Positions 12,001-17,805 of a DNA stretch of 64,000 nucleotides are shown piece after piece. Positions within the stretch are counted from its first letter, which is position 1, and every line of letters begins with the position of its first letter. The stretch spans positions 443,001 through 507,000 of the forward strand of contig NZ_CP106869.1 of the NCBI RefSeq assembly GCF_025665335.1. The letters are read 5' to 3'. The stretch is from Xanthomonas sp. AM6. GTDB taxonomy: Bacteria > Pseudomonadota > Gammaproteobacteria > Xanthomonadales > Xanthomonadaceae. The translations under genes and the position numbers were made by a program. The notes beneath the pieces are model-generated. The model was given only the letters and a program-made list of their open reading frames with translations. It searched no databases and was not told where the DNA came from.

Positions 12001-12103
12001 TCTGCGCCTGGCTGCGGCCGACCAGGACGGCCGAGATCGCCATGCTCAGGACCAGCAGGCGAAGGGGGCGGCGGGAGCGGTTGCGGCGGCGGTTGCGGGG
12101 CAT
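44..12103 (-). CDS. Giant filamentous-haemagglutinin-like exoprotein (TpsA, DUF3739 type)
   Basis: This 4,019-residue protein is the likely secreted cargo of the two-partner secretion system encoded upstream. Residues 1-33 form a signal peptide with an Arg-rich n-region and an end of SQA-QT. Residues 45-102 are Ala/Gln-rich and probably helical. A TPS (haemagglutination-activity) domain spans about 120-260, with LLNRNGVLFGG at 221-231 matching the NPNGI-type motif. The long middle is a beta-helix-like run of Gly/Ala/Asp-rich repeats in which LDVSG or LDASG recurs dozens of times. The C-terminal part resembles the DUF3739 filamentous-haemagglutinin family. The only cysteines I noticed are two pairs near the end, in RYLCDQDQYCVL and GFGDCKVDDPRCQPGP. 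It is the last gene of the operon, far from its TpsB partner. A role in adhesion, aggregation or competition is inference; the TPS cargo assignment is firm. Confidence 0.92.
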   Translation of the reverse strand: MPRNRRRNRSRRPLRLLVLSMAISAVLVGRSQAQTSPFVRRGADPGAQAAAAAQQQGLQSAAASKLAQKSLQAFQRAAQARQSLDAVQAAARAAAQASQAGVVPDGLGKGGLQLPDGAIIDPGAVRNDDPRLGQRNVWLGARAPTQQVVGGDTQVTIQQTQKKAILNWETFNVGSRTRLQFDQSAGGSDAAQWIALNRVNDPSAAPSKILGSIQAPGQVYLLNRNGVLFGGASQVNAHSLLVSSLDLFDANRLLSDQTFLNRGLFGVAGQTGVVLTGLDSVAAGQTPGDIRIDSGARIASGSQGYTLIAAPNVSNAGTVTAQDGQAMLAAVLGLRKSQELQTLLGTSSGNSMPLGFSGFFSPTGDRSAVGTLDNSGIVAVTRGNATLAGYSVQQRGLVQATTSISRPGSAMLLAINQESTAGGDALANYKGGALELAPGSVTATLPEHDGETTTSSSAADLAFLGPRMILAGAQVQLREQSLTFAPGGTVNLIGLGSEATRPQGRPQLNNRLMIDSGAQLDVSGIADVQQAMSSNLVQIPRVGQNELADAPLQRDGALFRQALQFDRRASGVREDGQAWVGSPLLNAQGYVDQVPRSIDEMLLDGGTINIGARDLVIAPGAQLNMDGGYVHMLGGMVETPRLLGADGRLYDLASADPSLRYLGVAGTQTVAHTRWGVSEQFRNPLLGSRRYYESDYLHGGDAGALNIELGRHAGNNGQEPGLALLEGDLSAQALAGRYQRARGTLPQGGALRIDSDIGLYNATIGLSVNGDIDREQRSWTIVDAAAALPQGLAVDTPADAVPDSAASAQERDNPLFWSRLSTRMVNGSGLQTVAIGNAPVIEVAAGAEMQVADGGTISLQARRLEIDGALTAHAGKIALQSSGGFAYAQDPRQADDGQQLLGRGDLLLGAGARLDVSGRWTNDDRRFGAEAQGSAFVDGGSIALDALQARLTDTTTGQNSDQSASLLIAPGAVLDASSGGYVDENGALAMRDGRPLGHGGDIALHTYVRPSNESAGSPTYTADAPVADGAGRLQFDPASLRADNFAGGGTLSLRAFGVQIGGAAPSDARVLHLDAGFFADNSFGSYDLAAEQDATIAAGTQLRVGQRNLLPNLQALRGAASGSAVVAGAAQAGGNGYATLGQLDPFYRPATDFALRGGDFLGRVAGNPSLSGATGRVLLDEGAQLLLDPGASVRIGGRGQVEVLGGIQAQGGSIVVSGDTSRDSGLSAAPDVDRGPAYAAPGKAVWLGADSRLDVSGIALLDPQAALQPGASGLVRPRSGRVLGGGHITLSNDSGAIVVADGAQLDLAGTTAVLDLPTGNAVIGAGDTLQAQTVGSAGGRLDLAASTGLYFDGSIRAGGGSAQDRGGTLALLPLKLVDGSNQVLPGPSGVIFTQHDSRLPQGAQPGAPLPNATATPGPLYFAADRLHASGIDTLLVGDQSPTSTLRPQVPVGFAGDVDLSLARALVFNAPRYALLADGATGFGDLADSGQVTLSAAYVGLNGWQSPNSAAAVLAEPQAPGATTLTVNAAQIDLGGQFALDGVGEARLSSSGALRFHTPAAYAYLLDANGIATPRAGELLTAGNLTFSAAQLYPASGETFLVRALGALGADGTRADTSIHIQAQGDTPALPLSAGGTLALDATRIAQDGRLRAPSGRLLLGVGASDDAAARAVFGNRALTPTREVSLGAGSLTSVSLEGATLPYGSTVDGAQWRYDGSAQGSNTALGAPPQKQIRLDADSIALAPGARVDLSGGGDLQASEWVPGTGGSRDLLSSTNTSYASGSAAQVPLYPDGRTVYAIVPGVQTPVAASDAAFERNGGTPALGSAVHLSGVPGLADGDYTLLPAKYATLPGAYRVVARSGSDDATAAQNLIAPDGTAVVAGYLVDTLSGTRSARSQLFEVQSAATWGQYSEYTRTGANAFFAAQAAGRGNAVPQLPRDGGQLILDAGSALGLGAGLSTAAASGGNAAQVDIAARALQVLGAGQTAAAGYVGVEATALNAMNAGSLLLGGTREQTSDGTRLHVTAERLRVSNDAGSALRAPELLLAAASGDDSDADSGVRVDAGSVLQAQGGTGARAAATLLVGEDGGDSGDSALLRLSSLGTAGIVRANVPDAAQARARLQIGAGALLDGGAALSLDSTGDSAIDAGALLRGQRIDASASHVRLDAQAASGEADGLVLGAGSLAQFAQARQVGLHSYGDMEFASGLDLRVSNALTLSAGRFVGDGGDVSLSADQLTFSNQGSSAAPADSVAGGGLLHLQGREVAFAGGDKQLTGFGAVAVDAAQTLYVRDRGQFDFGTRDVDLRTPLLLADAGADQTLRTGGALRLQRSGGSAGAAQPLGGRVSLVGASIDSSGLIRANSGGIVLRSTEGAVRLHDGAALDASGVASAFFGATRPTQGGMVTLQAATGDVLADASTRIDVSAVGSADAGSVNLSAAQGRVALPGRLDGHAAQGRGGRFVLDSGSAIALDPLAVQLAGSGFDGAIDLHARSGNLLLSAGNTLRADAVTLTADGGADATARDAANGNIGIAGSIDASGTQGGSIALWGRHGVAIDGQLLARGSAADKRGGSIALGSSGRDDGTLNTDYGYQNVQAGAAGTIAIGANAVLDVSGGSAGGLAGGNVEIRTPLLADGEVNVTVANGASVRGAREVGLEAYAVWSTTDASVDPNKHFDGIIDPAGWYDAQGALLAGSWTDLTGNAVAAPTTPAQVADYLTRYAFTPDSANAAHRQFYGYADDAAGTPGTLMGFVQRPGFAFEARLSNLPNLRARPGIELRNPDPTINGGEIRVMSNWNLGSGANRDQLDFRYNGNAPVLTLRAEGGVTIKASLSDGFYQLRNPFGGGGPQGTYTSAANAYQTLLDNAFNNAFISIDGLLPAPPSDLGDPDQAAQYYGQYLQLLDMLQQPHDLGGLPMSLLEGVIYSYSPDNGYPIQDYPDQPQAPSGPTSPADYSTYLASYQSYLLDMFAYNTELSNAGVFGLATLALPAAPVLGPLLPAATHNTPSLQARADNPLPLATTSLIGGDSSRYRIVAGADFASIRPDALRAGSEADVVLDGHQRYQESGKKDVLLPTVVRTGTGSIQIAAARDLRFADADAPASVYSAGQPAAGSDADSDIRIVRSDNASGTADQVVSAQANAEAAGDLLLQAGRDILGNRQVFDRDGSRTGVAGNYVGQYWWPWLQVGNPVGADGVTPSAGLINYGGFAQGVLSSGGDVAVQAGRDIRELSVSLPTSYRLTAQGRQTYGGGDLQVDAGRDVLGGDYFVAHGQGSLNAGGNLGSAFTLRGQGYNEAGTLLQVSSAVDPVFALQDGQWAIHAGGDASLGAIVNPSYVLSSGGVAALMSDTTRATTDYGSASAIAIDTLNGDVRLGTLKLPAVLFGNGARDTSRGTNDLILTNGVFDDVLPARVDAVAHSGSLQFETGGRLYPSAQGQLEAMAQGDIRLFNDTLVAGKNKFQLAMLDETGNYDGNDASAGSNAQLDLHRNDAQPVRIYSRDGDVVSGYAADGFMLNPLTLQLPKPADIRAGRDVVNLDLRAQNYRASDVTRVQAGRDIYYTPILGGPVGDESVRWGWMSLDGPGTFEVEAGRNLGPLTSAEEAMKGLRIGLVDRNAGGIRTTSGADLVVRYGVANGEDADALAALYLDPGSQQNTDTYQRWLVEFVLQHAPDTSAPASMPLAQSAVAMQDTLTPAEAWRQFAQLPTATRRLLSERVFLDVLKQVGEGYANPASPDFQKYTRGYAAIEALFPARLGYTRNNLEGGANGAATRSLTGTLDMRGSTLQTQAGGDIRILGPGGALQVGSVLAPPVVTDSQGNVLIGPAQQGILAVGQGDIGVFTDASVLLAQSRIFTQRGGDLTLWSSNGDINAGKGSKTSAERARARYLCDQDQYCVLDASGQVSGAGIATLRLNADDPRGNAVLVAPRGTVDAGDAGIRAAGNLIVAAQFVANADNIQVQGDTVGVGTARNVDGGALSAASNAAAAVSDAVGDLASRGNATPREAPSVITVQVVGFGDCKVDDPRCQPGP

Positions 12104-12127
12104 GGCGGCGATCTCGGTAGCGGCGCG

Positions 12128-12487
12128 TCAGCGCGCCGGAGCGAACGGAGTGGGGAGGTAGTGCGGCTGCGGCCGCTGCGGGGTCAGCGAACGGCCGTAG
12201 GCGTTGCCGTAGCGCTGGCGCAGCGCGGCCGGCGTGGGTTGCCCGCGTTGCAGCGGGTCCAGCGCGGTCGCGGCCGCCGCCAGCGGCGATGCGCTGGGGC
12301 GGGCGTTGGCGGCGGCGGCGCGCAGCGTCTGGTTGAGGCAGTGCAGGTGGCCGGCGACGTCCTCGCCGATCCGCACCTGCACGCACGGCGCGTTCGCCGG
12401 TGGCGGTGGCGCTGCGCGCGCGGGGCCGGTGCTCGTGGCCAGTGCGGCCAGCGCCAGCCACGCCGGCACGGCGCCGGCGCGGTTCAC
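12128..12487 (-). CDS. Small exported protein of the TPS operon
   Basis: This encodes 119 residues and starts with GTG, which overlaps the stop codon of the upstream gene (GTGA). That coupling decides the start. Residues 1-25 form a signal peptide ending TGPARA-APPPP. The mature part has two cysteines (CVQVRIGEDVAGHLHC), an Ala-rich helix, and a tail rich in Pro and Arg (RSLTPQRPQPHYLPTPFAPAR is its end). I recognise no domain. Its stop lies 24 bases before the giant tpsA, so it is probably co-translated with the secretion genes and acts in the periplasm or outer membrane. Its function is unknown; a chaperone or assembly role for TpsA is only a guess from position. Confidence 0.72.
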   Translation of the reverse strand: MNRAGAVPAWLALAALATSTGPARAAPPPPANAPCVQVRIGEDVAGHLHCLNQTLRAAAANARPSASPLAAAATALDPLQRGQPTPAALRQRYGNAYGRSLTPQRPQPHYLPTPFAPAR

Positions 12488-13146
12488 GGCGTGGCGCCCT
12501 GCATCGCCGTGGCCGCGGTGGCGCTGGCGCAGGACTGGGTCTGCGCGTGCTGCTCGGCCAGGCGGTCCTCCAGGGCGCGCACACGGTTCTCGCGGGTCAC
12601 CCTGGCCATGCCGAACATCTCGCGGCCATGGCTGCGCACGAAGCGCACGAACGCCGGGTCGCGGTACAGCGCGGCCAGTTCGCGCGCGGTGGCGTACAGC
12701 GCGTCGCTGCCGGCGGCGCATTGCGCCATCCGCGCGCGCTGGCGCTGCAGTTCCGCGTCCAGCGCCGCCCGGCTCTGCGCCTGCTGGGTCGCGGCCTGCG
12801 CGGCCTTTGCCTGCGCCTGCTGCTGTTCGCGTTGTTGCGCGAGCGCCGCGTCGCGTTCGCGCCGCGCCTGCTCGAGCTGGCGCTGCAACGCGGCCTCGCG
12901 GCCAGGATCGGCGGTTGCCGCGCGCGGCGCTGGCGCGGCCCGCAGCGCGTCGCGCTCGCGTTCGGCGGCGGCGGTGGCCAATTGCTGCTGGACCAGCGCG
13001 GCCTCGGCCTGGCGCAGCCGCGCGCCGGTGTCGCGCAGCGCTTCGCGCAGCCGCGTCTCGGTGCTGTCCTGTGCGTGCAGCGGGGCGACGGCGAGCAGCG
13101 CCGCCGCAAGCACGCCGCAGGCCAGGCGGGAGGGAAGGCGGCGCAT
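12484..13146 (-). CDS. Exported coiled-coil protein of the TPS operon
   Basis: This encodes 220 residues. Residues 1-25 form a signal peptide (MRRLPSRLACGVLAAALLAV, ending LHAQ). Residues 28-150 are a long amphipathic coiled coil rich in Arg, Gln, Ala and Glu. A short globular tail follows with SHGREMFGMARVTRENRV and a few cysteines. The ATG lies 2 bases past the porin stop and the end overlaps the next gene by 4 bases, so it sits firmly inside the operon. The layout of signal peptide, periplasmic coiled coil and small C-terminal domain would suit a periplasmic spacer or chaperone-like helper for a very long exoprotein. That is inference; I cannot name a family. Confidence 0.75.
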   Translation of the reverse strand: MRRLPSRLACGVLAAALLAVAPLHAQDSTETRLREALRDTGARLRQAEAALVQQQLATAAAERERDALRAAPAPRAATADPGREAALQRQLEQARRERDAALAQQREQQQAQAKAAQAATQQAQSRAALDAELQRQRARMAQCAAGSDALYATARELAALYRDPAFVRFVRSHGREMFGMARVTRENRVRALEDRLAEQHAQTQSCASATAATAMQGATP

Positions 13147-13148
13147 GC

Positions 13149-14870
13149 TCAGAACTCCGTGCCGAGGTCGAGCTGCAGCAGGTCCACCGCGAACGGCGCG
13201 CCGGAGATCTCGTTGGCGCTGAGCCAGCGCAGGCCGACCCAGGTGCTGCGCGCCAGCGCGTAGTTGCCGCCGACGATGAAGCCGCGCGCATTGGTGCCGC
13301 CGAGATGGAAATCCGAATCGGTGAACCCGTCCGGCACCGCGTCCGACTCCAGGTACTTGTAGCCGACGCTGACGTTCCAATCGCCCGGCTGCACCGGCTT
13401 GGGCTGGCCGACGGTGAAGTTGAGGTAGTAGCCCATGTCGCCGCCGTCGAACACGCCCTGGTCGCCGAGGTTGTTGACCGGGCCCAGCGAGCGCACGCGC
13501 GTGGCGTTGTAGCGGGTGTTCTTGACCACGTCGGCCTCGAGCAGCATCGCGACCGGCGCGAACTGGTCCATCTGCAGCTGCGCGTGCAGGTCGGCGACGC
13601 CGAACTTGCTGGCGTAGCCGTAGTACTGCAGTTGCGGGCCATTGGGATTGGCCGGATCGGCGACGATGTCGCGCAACGCGAACAGGGTGTTGCCGAACTG
13701 CTGGAACTGCGGCCGCGAGCCATCGGTGTCGCAGCTGTCGGCCGAGGTCGGCGCCAGGCATGGCGACGAACGCTTGCCCTCGAACTGGTCGTACTGGAAG
13801 TAGCCCAGGCCCACGCGCAGCGCCATGTCGTCGGCGAAGCGCCAGCGCGCGCCCAGCTGCGCGCCGTACATCCACTTGTCGCGGCTGCGGGTCTTGCTGG
13901 TGCTGGTGGAGCCGAAATCGAACTCGGTGTTGTAGACCGGGAACAGGCCGGCGCTGATCCACGGCGCGAACGCGGCGTCGTCGTCGGCGGCGGCCAGGTC
14001 GTAGCGCGCGGCCACGCCGTCGAAGTTGAGGTCGTTGTCGAACACCAGTTCGCTGCTCCAGAACGGATTGGCGAACCGGCCGAAGGTCAGGGTCAACGCG
14101 TCGGTCGGGGTCAGCTGCAGCGCGGCGCGGTCCAGCCACAGCGAGTACTTGGACAGGTTGCCGCCGCCGCCCAGGGTCTGGTTGGTGGACACCGGGCTGC
14201 GGTCGCTGCCGGTGGCCAGGCGCAGGTCGGCCTGCACCCAGTCGGCGATCTGCGCGCTCACGCCGAGCCGCGCCCGCACGCGCATGCGGCTGCGGTTGCG
14301 CGTGGTGTTGACGAACGGCGCGTTGTTGGCGCCGACCACGTCGAAGCCGGAGCCGGCGTTGATGTCGCCGAAGTCGGGGAAGAACGCATAGTTGTCGTCG
14401 GCGTTGAACACGCCTTCGCCGCGCACGCGCAGGTCGCCGTACACGCGCACGCGCTGGGTCCATTCCGGCAGCGCGCCGGGCGTGGCCCAGCCTTCGGACT
14501 TGGCCTGCGCGGTGACTTCGGCGCGCAGTTCGTCCTTGATCTGCTGGCGCACCGGTTCGGGCACGTACTGCACCACCACCGCGCCGGGCTGGGTCTGGTA
14601 CGGCGCCGCGCCGGACGCCGCCGGCGCCGGCGCGGCGGCCGCCGTGGCGGAGGCTTCGCGGATCAGGTCGTCGGCCTGGACGCGGGTCATCACGCCCTTG
14701 GCGACCAGCAGGTCGATCAGGCGCAGGGTGACCTGCGGATTGATCTGCGCCGGATCGATCGCGGCCGTGGTCGCGGCGGCCTGCGCCATGGCCGCGGCCG
14801 GCGCCAGCAAGAGCGCCAGCAGGGCCAGGCGCAGCCGGGACGGACGGTGGAGAGGAGACGGAATGGTCAT
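13149..14870 (-). CDS. Putative outer-membrane porin of the TPS operon
   Basis: This encodes 573 residues from ATG at 14870. An in-frame extension to 14990 is rejected because it has no signal peptide. Residues 1-29 form a signal peptide (ending AAAMAQA). Residues 35-60 contain a short helical segment (LRLIDLLVAKGVMTRVQAD) common in putative porins. From about residue 120 the protein alternates polar and aromatic residues as in a beta-barrel, for example FGRFANPFWSSELVF, GYFQYDQFEGK and WNVSVGYKYLE, and it ends in Phe (LDLGTEF), the usual outer-membrane signature. Two cysteines lie in a loop (SSPCLAPTSADSCDT). It fits the putative porin group often found with TonB/ExbBD-linked exoprotein loci. 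Its substrate is unknown. Confidence 0.85.
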   Translation of the reverse strand: MTIPSPLHRPSRLRLALLALLLAPAAAMAQAAATTAAIDPAQINPQVTLRLIDLLVAKGVMTRVQADDLIREASATAAAAPAPAASGAAPYQTQPGAVVVQYVPEPVRQQIKDELRAEVTAQAKSEGWATPGALPEWTQRVRVYGDLRVRGEGVFNADDNYAFFPDFGDINAGSGFDVVGANNAPFVNTTRNRSRMRVRARLGVSAQIADWVQADLRLATGSDRSPVSTNQTLGGGGNLSKYSLWLDRAALQLTPTDALTLTFGRFANPFWSSELVFDNDLNFDGVAARYDLAAADDDAAFAPWISAGLFPVYNTEFDFGSTSTSKTRSRDKWMYGAQLGARWRFADDMALRVGLGYFQYDQFEGKRSSPCLAPTSADSCDTDGSRPQFQQFGNTLFALRDIVADPANPNGPQLQYYGYASKFGVADLHAQLQMDQFAPVAMLLEADVVKNTRYNATRVRSLGPVNNLGDQGVFDGGDMGYYLNFTVGQPKPVQPGDWNVSVGYKYLESDAVPDGFTDSDFHLGGTNARGFIVGGNYALARSTWVGLRWLSANEISGAPFAVDLLQLDLGTEF

Positions 14871-14898
14871 GCTGGGGTCCTTGGTGCGAAACGCGGCG

Positions 14899-15576
14899 TC
14901 AGCCCGGCGCCAGCGCGCCGATGCGCAACTGGATGGGCTGGGGAAGGGAAGCGGGCGGCGGTTGCGGCAGCGGCTGGTCCTGCAGCGCACGCACGATCGC
15001 CGCGTCCAGTTCCGGCTTGCCGGCCGAGCTCAGGATCTGCAGGCGGCCGATGCTGCCGTCCGGGTTCAGCCACAGCGCCACGGTGGCGCTGTAGCGGCCC
15101 TTGCGGGTGCGCTCGTTGCGCTGCAGCAGCTGCTGCACCGCGCGCTGCACGCTGGCCGCATAGCTGCCGAACGGACTGCCGCCGCCGCCGCCCTTGCCGC
15201 CGATGCGGGTGCCGCCGCCGTCGCCGGCCTGCAGGCCGAAGGCGTTGTCGCCGGGGCCGGCCGGCGCGGTCAGCGGATCGCCCGGCGGCGTCGGCTCGGT
15301 ATCCGGCTTCGGTTGCGGCATCGGTTCGGCGGCCTGCAACGGCTGCGGCCGTTCCTGCGGCTTGGGCGGTTCCGGCTCGGGCTTGGGCGGTGGCGGCGGA
15401 GGCGGCGGTGGCGGCAGCATCACCTGGGTGATGCGCGGCGGCTGCGCGCGCGCCGGCATCGCCTGCTGCGGGCGCAGCAGCAGCGCGACCAGCCAGCCGA
15501 GCAGCAGCAACGCCAGCGCCGCGGCGCCGAGCTTGAGCCAGCGCCGCGACGGCTCGGCGTACTGCAGCGTGTCCAT
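14899..15576 (-). CDS. tonB: TonB family energy transducer
   Basis: This encodes 225 residues from ATG 15576. A GTG at 15585 directly abuts the exbD stop and is an alternative start. It has a cytoplasmic N-terminus and one membrane segment at about 13-32 (LGAAALALLLLGWLVALLL). A Pro-rich periplasmic spacer follows with ten consecutive prolines and Lys-Pro/Glu-Pro repeats, then a Gly-rich linker. The TonB C-terminal domain covers about 125-205 (GRYSATVALWLNPDGSIGRL, ILSSAGKPELDAAIVRAL). In the TonB family this protein carries proton-motive force from ExbB-ExbD to an outer-membrane partner. Here the partner is probably the TpsB, the porin or TpsA itself, since no TonB-dependent receptor is encoded nearby. 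Confidence 0.9.
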   Translation of the reverse strand: MDTLQYAEPSRRWLKLGAAALALLLLGWLVALLLRPQQAMPARAQPPRITQVMLPPPPPPPPPPKPEPEPPKPQERPQPLQAAEPMPQPKPDTEPTPPGDPLTAPAGPGDNAFGLQAGDGGGTRIGGKGGGGGSPFGSYAASVQRAVQQLLQRNERTRKGRYSATVALWLNPDGSIGRLQILSSAGKPELDAAIVRALQDQPLPQPPPASLPQPIQLRIGALAPG

Positions 15577-15585
15577 CGCGTCCAC

Positions 15586-15990
15586 TCAGCCGGCCGCCTG
15601 GCGTTGCGTGGCCAGGCCGATCGAGGCGATGCCGAGCCGGCTGCACAGGTCCAGCACCGCCATCACCTTCTCGTACTGCACGGTGCGATCGCCGCGCAGC
15701 ATCACCGGCAGCTCGGCGTCGTTGGCCAGCGCGTTGCGCAGCTGCTGCTCCAGCTCGCTCATGCTCACCGGCACCGCGTCCAGGCTGACCTGGCCGTTGT
15801 TGTCGATCGCGATGACCTTGGTCTTGGGTTCGGACAACGGCTTGGCCGCGCTGGCCTTGGGCAGCTCGACCTTGATGCCCTGCACCGCGGCGGTGGTCAT
15901 GATGATGAAGATCACCAGCAGCACGTACGCCAGGTCCAGCATCGGCGTGATGTTGATGTCGTCGTAGGGCTTCTTGCCTTGGACCTTCAT
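15586..15990 (-). CDS. exbD: ExbD/TolR family biopolymer transport protein
   Basis: This encodes 134 residues from ATG 15990, 4 bases past the exbB-like stop; upstream in-frame codons overlap that gene. The N-terminal motif is DDINITPMLDLAYVLLVIFI, and Asp19 is the conserved proton-channel aspartate of the single transmembrane helix (about 17-37). The periplasmic domain follows (AVSMSELEQQL-like helix, then LPVMLRGDRTVQYEKVMAVL). It should form the proton channel with the ExbB-like fusion upstream and drive the TonB protein encoded directly downstream. Confidence 0.93.
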   Translation of the reverse strand: MKVQGKKPYDDINITPMLDLAYVLLVIFIIMTTAAVQGIKVELPKASAAKPLSEPKTKVIAIDNNGQVSLDAVPVSMSELEQQLRNALANDAELPVMLRGDRTVQYEKVMAVLDLCSRLGIASIGLATQRQAAG

Positions 15991-15994
15991 CGGC

Positions 15995-17770
15995 TCAGCC
16001 TCCCGCACGCGCCGGCGCGTCGCCGGCATAGTCTTCGGCGATGCGCTTTTCCAGTTCGTCGACGAACACCTGCATGTCCGCCGAGACCGCTTCGGCCTGG
16101 CTGAGCAGGTAGTTGTAGCCGAACAGCGCCGGGATCGCGACGGCCAGGCCGGCCACCGTGGCCAGCAGCGCGGCGGCGATGCCGGGCGCGATCGCGTTGA
16201 TGTTGACGTCGCCGGCCGCGGCCACCGCGGCGAAGGTGATCATCACCCCGACCACGGTGCCGAGCAGGCCCAGGAACGGGCCGCCGGAGATGGCGATGGT
16301 CAGCAGCACCATGCCCTTGTGGATGCGCTGGCCTTCGCGCACCGCGGCCGCGTCCAGCGCCGAGCGGATCGCCGCGATCGACTGCGTGCGTACCACGTTG
16401 GTGCCGCTGGCCTGCAGGCGTTCGCGCAGTTCCTGCTGGCCGACCTGCAGCAGCCGCGCCAGGTTGGAGCGGGCCCCGGCGGCCGTGCCGAGCTGCTGCC
16501 ACTGCGGCGCGTGCAGCGGATGCGCCGCCACCTGCTGGCGGTACGCGTCGAGGAAGCGCGCGTTGGCGCCAGCGGTAGAGTTGAGGTACAGGCCCTTCCT
16601 GACCATCACGAACCAGCTGATCAGCGCCATCACCGCCAGGATCCCGATCACCGCCCACGCATCGGGAGTCAGCGCGGCGATCAGGATGCCGAAGTAGCCG
16701 TGGCCGCCATCGCCCGAATGCTGCTCGACCGGATCGAAGCGCAGCAGCCGCGCGTCCACGCCCTGGCTGCGCGCCGCCGCTTCGATCGCGCCGACCGGGC
16801 GCGCGCTCTTGGACACCTCGATCTCGTCGAGCTGGCCGATGAAGTTCGGTCGCGCCGCGCCGGGCTCGCCGCCCAGCAGCAGGCCGCCGTTGCTGGCCGG
16901 CAGCGCCGCGGCGGTCTCGCCGACCGGCTGGCCGTTGACGAACAAGGTGGCGGTCTTGCCGTCGCTGCGCAGCGCCACGTGCGCCCAGGCATCGGCCGGC
17001 AGCGCGGTGGTGGCGGCGATCTGCGCCGCCGGCGCCGCCGCGCCGACCTCGGCCAGCACGCGGCCTTCCTCCAGGCGCAGGACCAGCGCGCCGGGCAGCG
17101 CCAGCAGCACGCCGGAGGCGTTGGCGCTGGCCGGCTTGGCCCACAGCGACACGGTCGCCGGCTGCGCCGCCGGCCAGTTCAGCGAGGCCGAGGCCGGCAC
17201 CGTCACCGGCGCGCGTCCGTCCAGGCGCAGGCCGGCGCCGATCAGCGCGGCGTCGGCCAGGGTCAGCGGCGGCGTGGCGTTGTTGGCGTAGGCGGTGCTG
17301 TCGGCGGCGGCCTGCTGCGCGTTGGCGAAGTGGTAGACCGCGACGGTATCGGCGTCGTAGCTGCCCTTGGCGTCGCTGCCGCCGCTGGCCTCGGGATTGC
17401 CGAAGTAGACGTACAGCGGCGTGCTCGCGTTGGCCGGCAGCTCGGGCAGGTCGACCCAGGCCAGCGCCACCTGGTCGACCAGGCCGTCGTACTTCTCGAA
17501 GTGGTACTTCAGCGGCGTGCGGTCGTCGCCGGCGACGAAACGCACGTCGCTGCCGTCGGCCTTGGCGTCGGCGAAATTGAAGTTGCCCGAATGCAGGCGC
17601 ACCAGCACCTGCGCGCGCCCGGACGGCTGGCTCAGCGCCGCACCGGTGGACGTGGTGTCCAGGGTGAGCTTGGCCCGGTAGTTCCACTTGCCGTCCCACC
17701 ACGTCGCGGCCATCGCCGGCAACGCAAGCAGCCACAATCCCAGGAGCACGAAAATACGCAGTCTGATCAC
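15995..17770 (-). CDS. DUF2341-LamG-like-MotA/TolQ/ExbB fusion protein
   Basis: This 591-residue protein joins an extracytoplasmic sensor-like part to an ExbB proton channel. Residues 1-21 form a signal peptide or first membrane segment (LGLWLLALPAMA). DUF2341 covers about 55-150 (VRFVAGDDRTPLKYHFEKYD, LYVYFGNPEA). A concanavalin/LamG-like sandwich covers about 155-330 (GQLDEIEVSKSARP). A transmembrane helix lies at 370-390. The ExbB/TolQ domain spans about 435-580, with GPFLGLLGTVVGVMITF and GIAAALLATVAGLAVAIPA as the last two helices. Plain ExbB is about 240 residues and lacks the front half. The periplasmic half could bind a ligand or TpsA and gate the motor, but that is inference. Confidence 0.93.
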   Translation of the reverse strand: MIRLRIFVLLGLWLLALPAMAATWWDGKWNYRAKLTLDTTSTGAALSQPSGRAQVLVRLHSGNFNFADAKADGSDVRFVAGDDRTPLKYHFEKYDGLVDQVALAWVDLPELPANASTPLYVYFGNPEASGGSDAKGSYDADTVAVYHFANAQQAAADSTAYANNATPPLTLADAALIGAGLRLDGRAPVTVPASASLNWPAAQPATVSLWAKPASANASGVLLALPGALVLRLEEGRVLAEVGAAAPAAQIAATTALPADAWAHVALRSDGKTATLFVNGQPVGETAAALPASNGGLLLGGEPGAARPNFIGQLDEIEVSKSARPVGAIEAAARSQGVDARLLRFDPVEQHSGDGGHGYFGILIAALTPDAWAVIGILAVMALISWFVMVRKGLYLNSTAGANARFLDAYRQQVAAHPLHAPQWQQLGTAAGARSNLARLLQVGQQELRERLQASGTNVVRTQSIAAIRSALDAAAVREGQRIHKGMVLLTIAISGGPFLGLLGTVVGVMITFAAVAAAGDVNINAIAPGIAAALLATVAGLAVAIPALFGYNYLLSQAEAVSADMQVFVDELEKRIAEDYAGDAPARAGG

Positions 17771-17805
17771 GATCTACCCCAATTGATGTTTGAACGACGC
17801 CGGCG

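Noticed and set aside
4640-13222. A plus-strand ORF of 2,860 codons opposite tpsA
   Set aside because: In DNA with nearly all third positions G or C, the antisense frame of a long gene rarely meets a stop. It reads as Ala/Arg/Gln/His low complexity, with no signal, domain or ribosome site, and tpsA explains the region fully.
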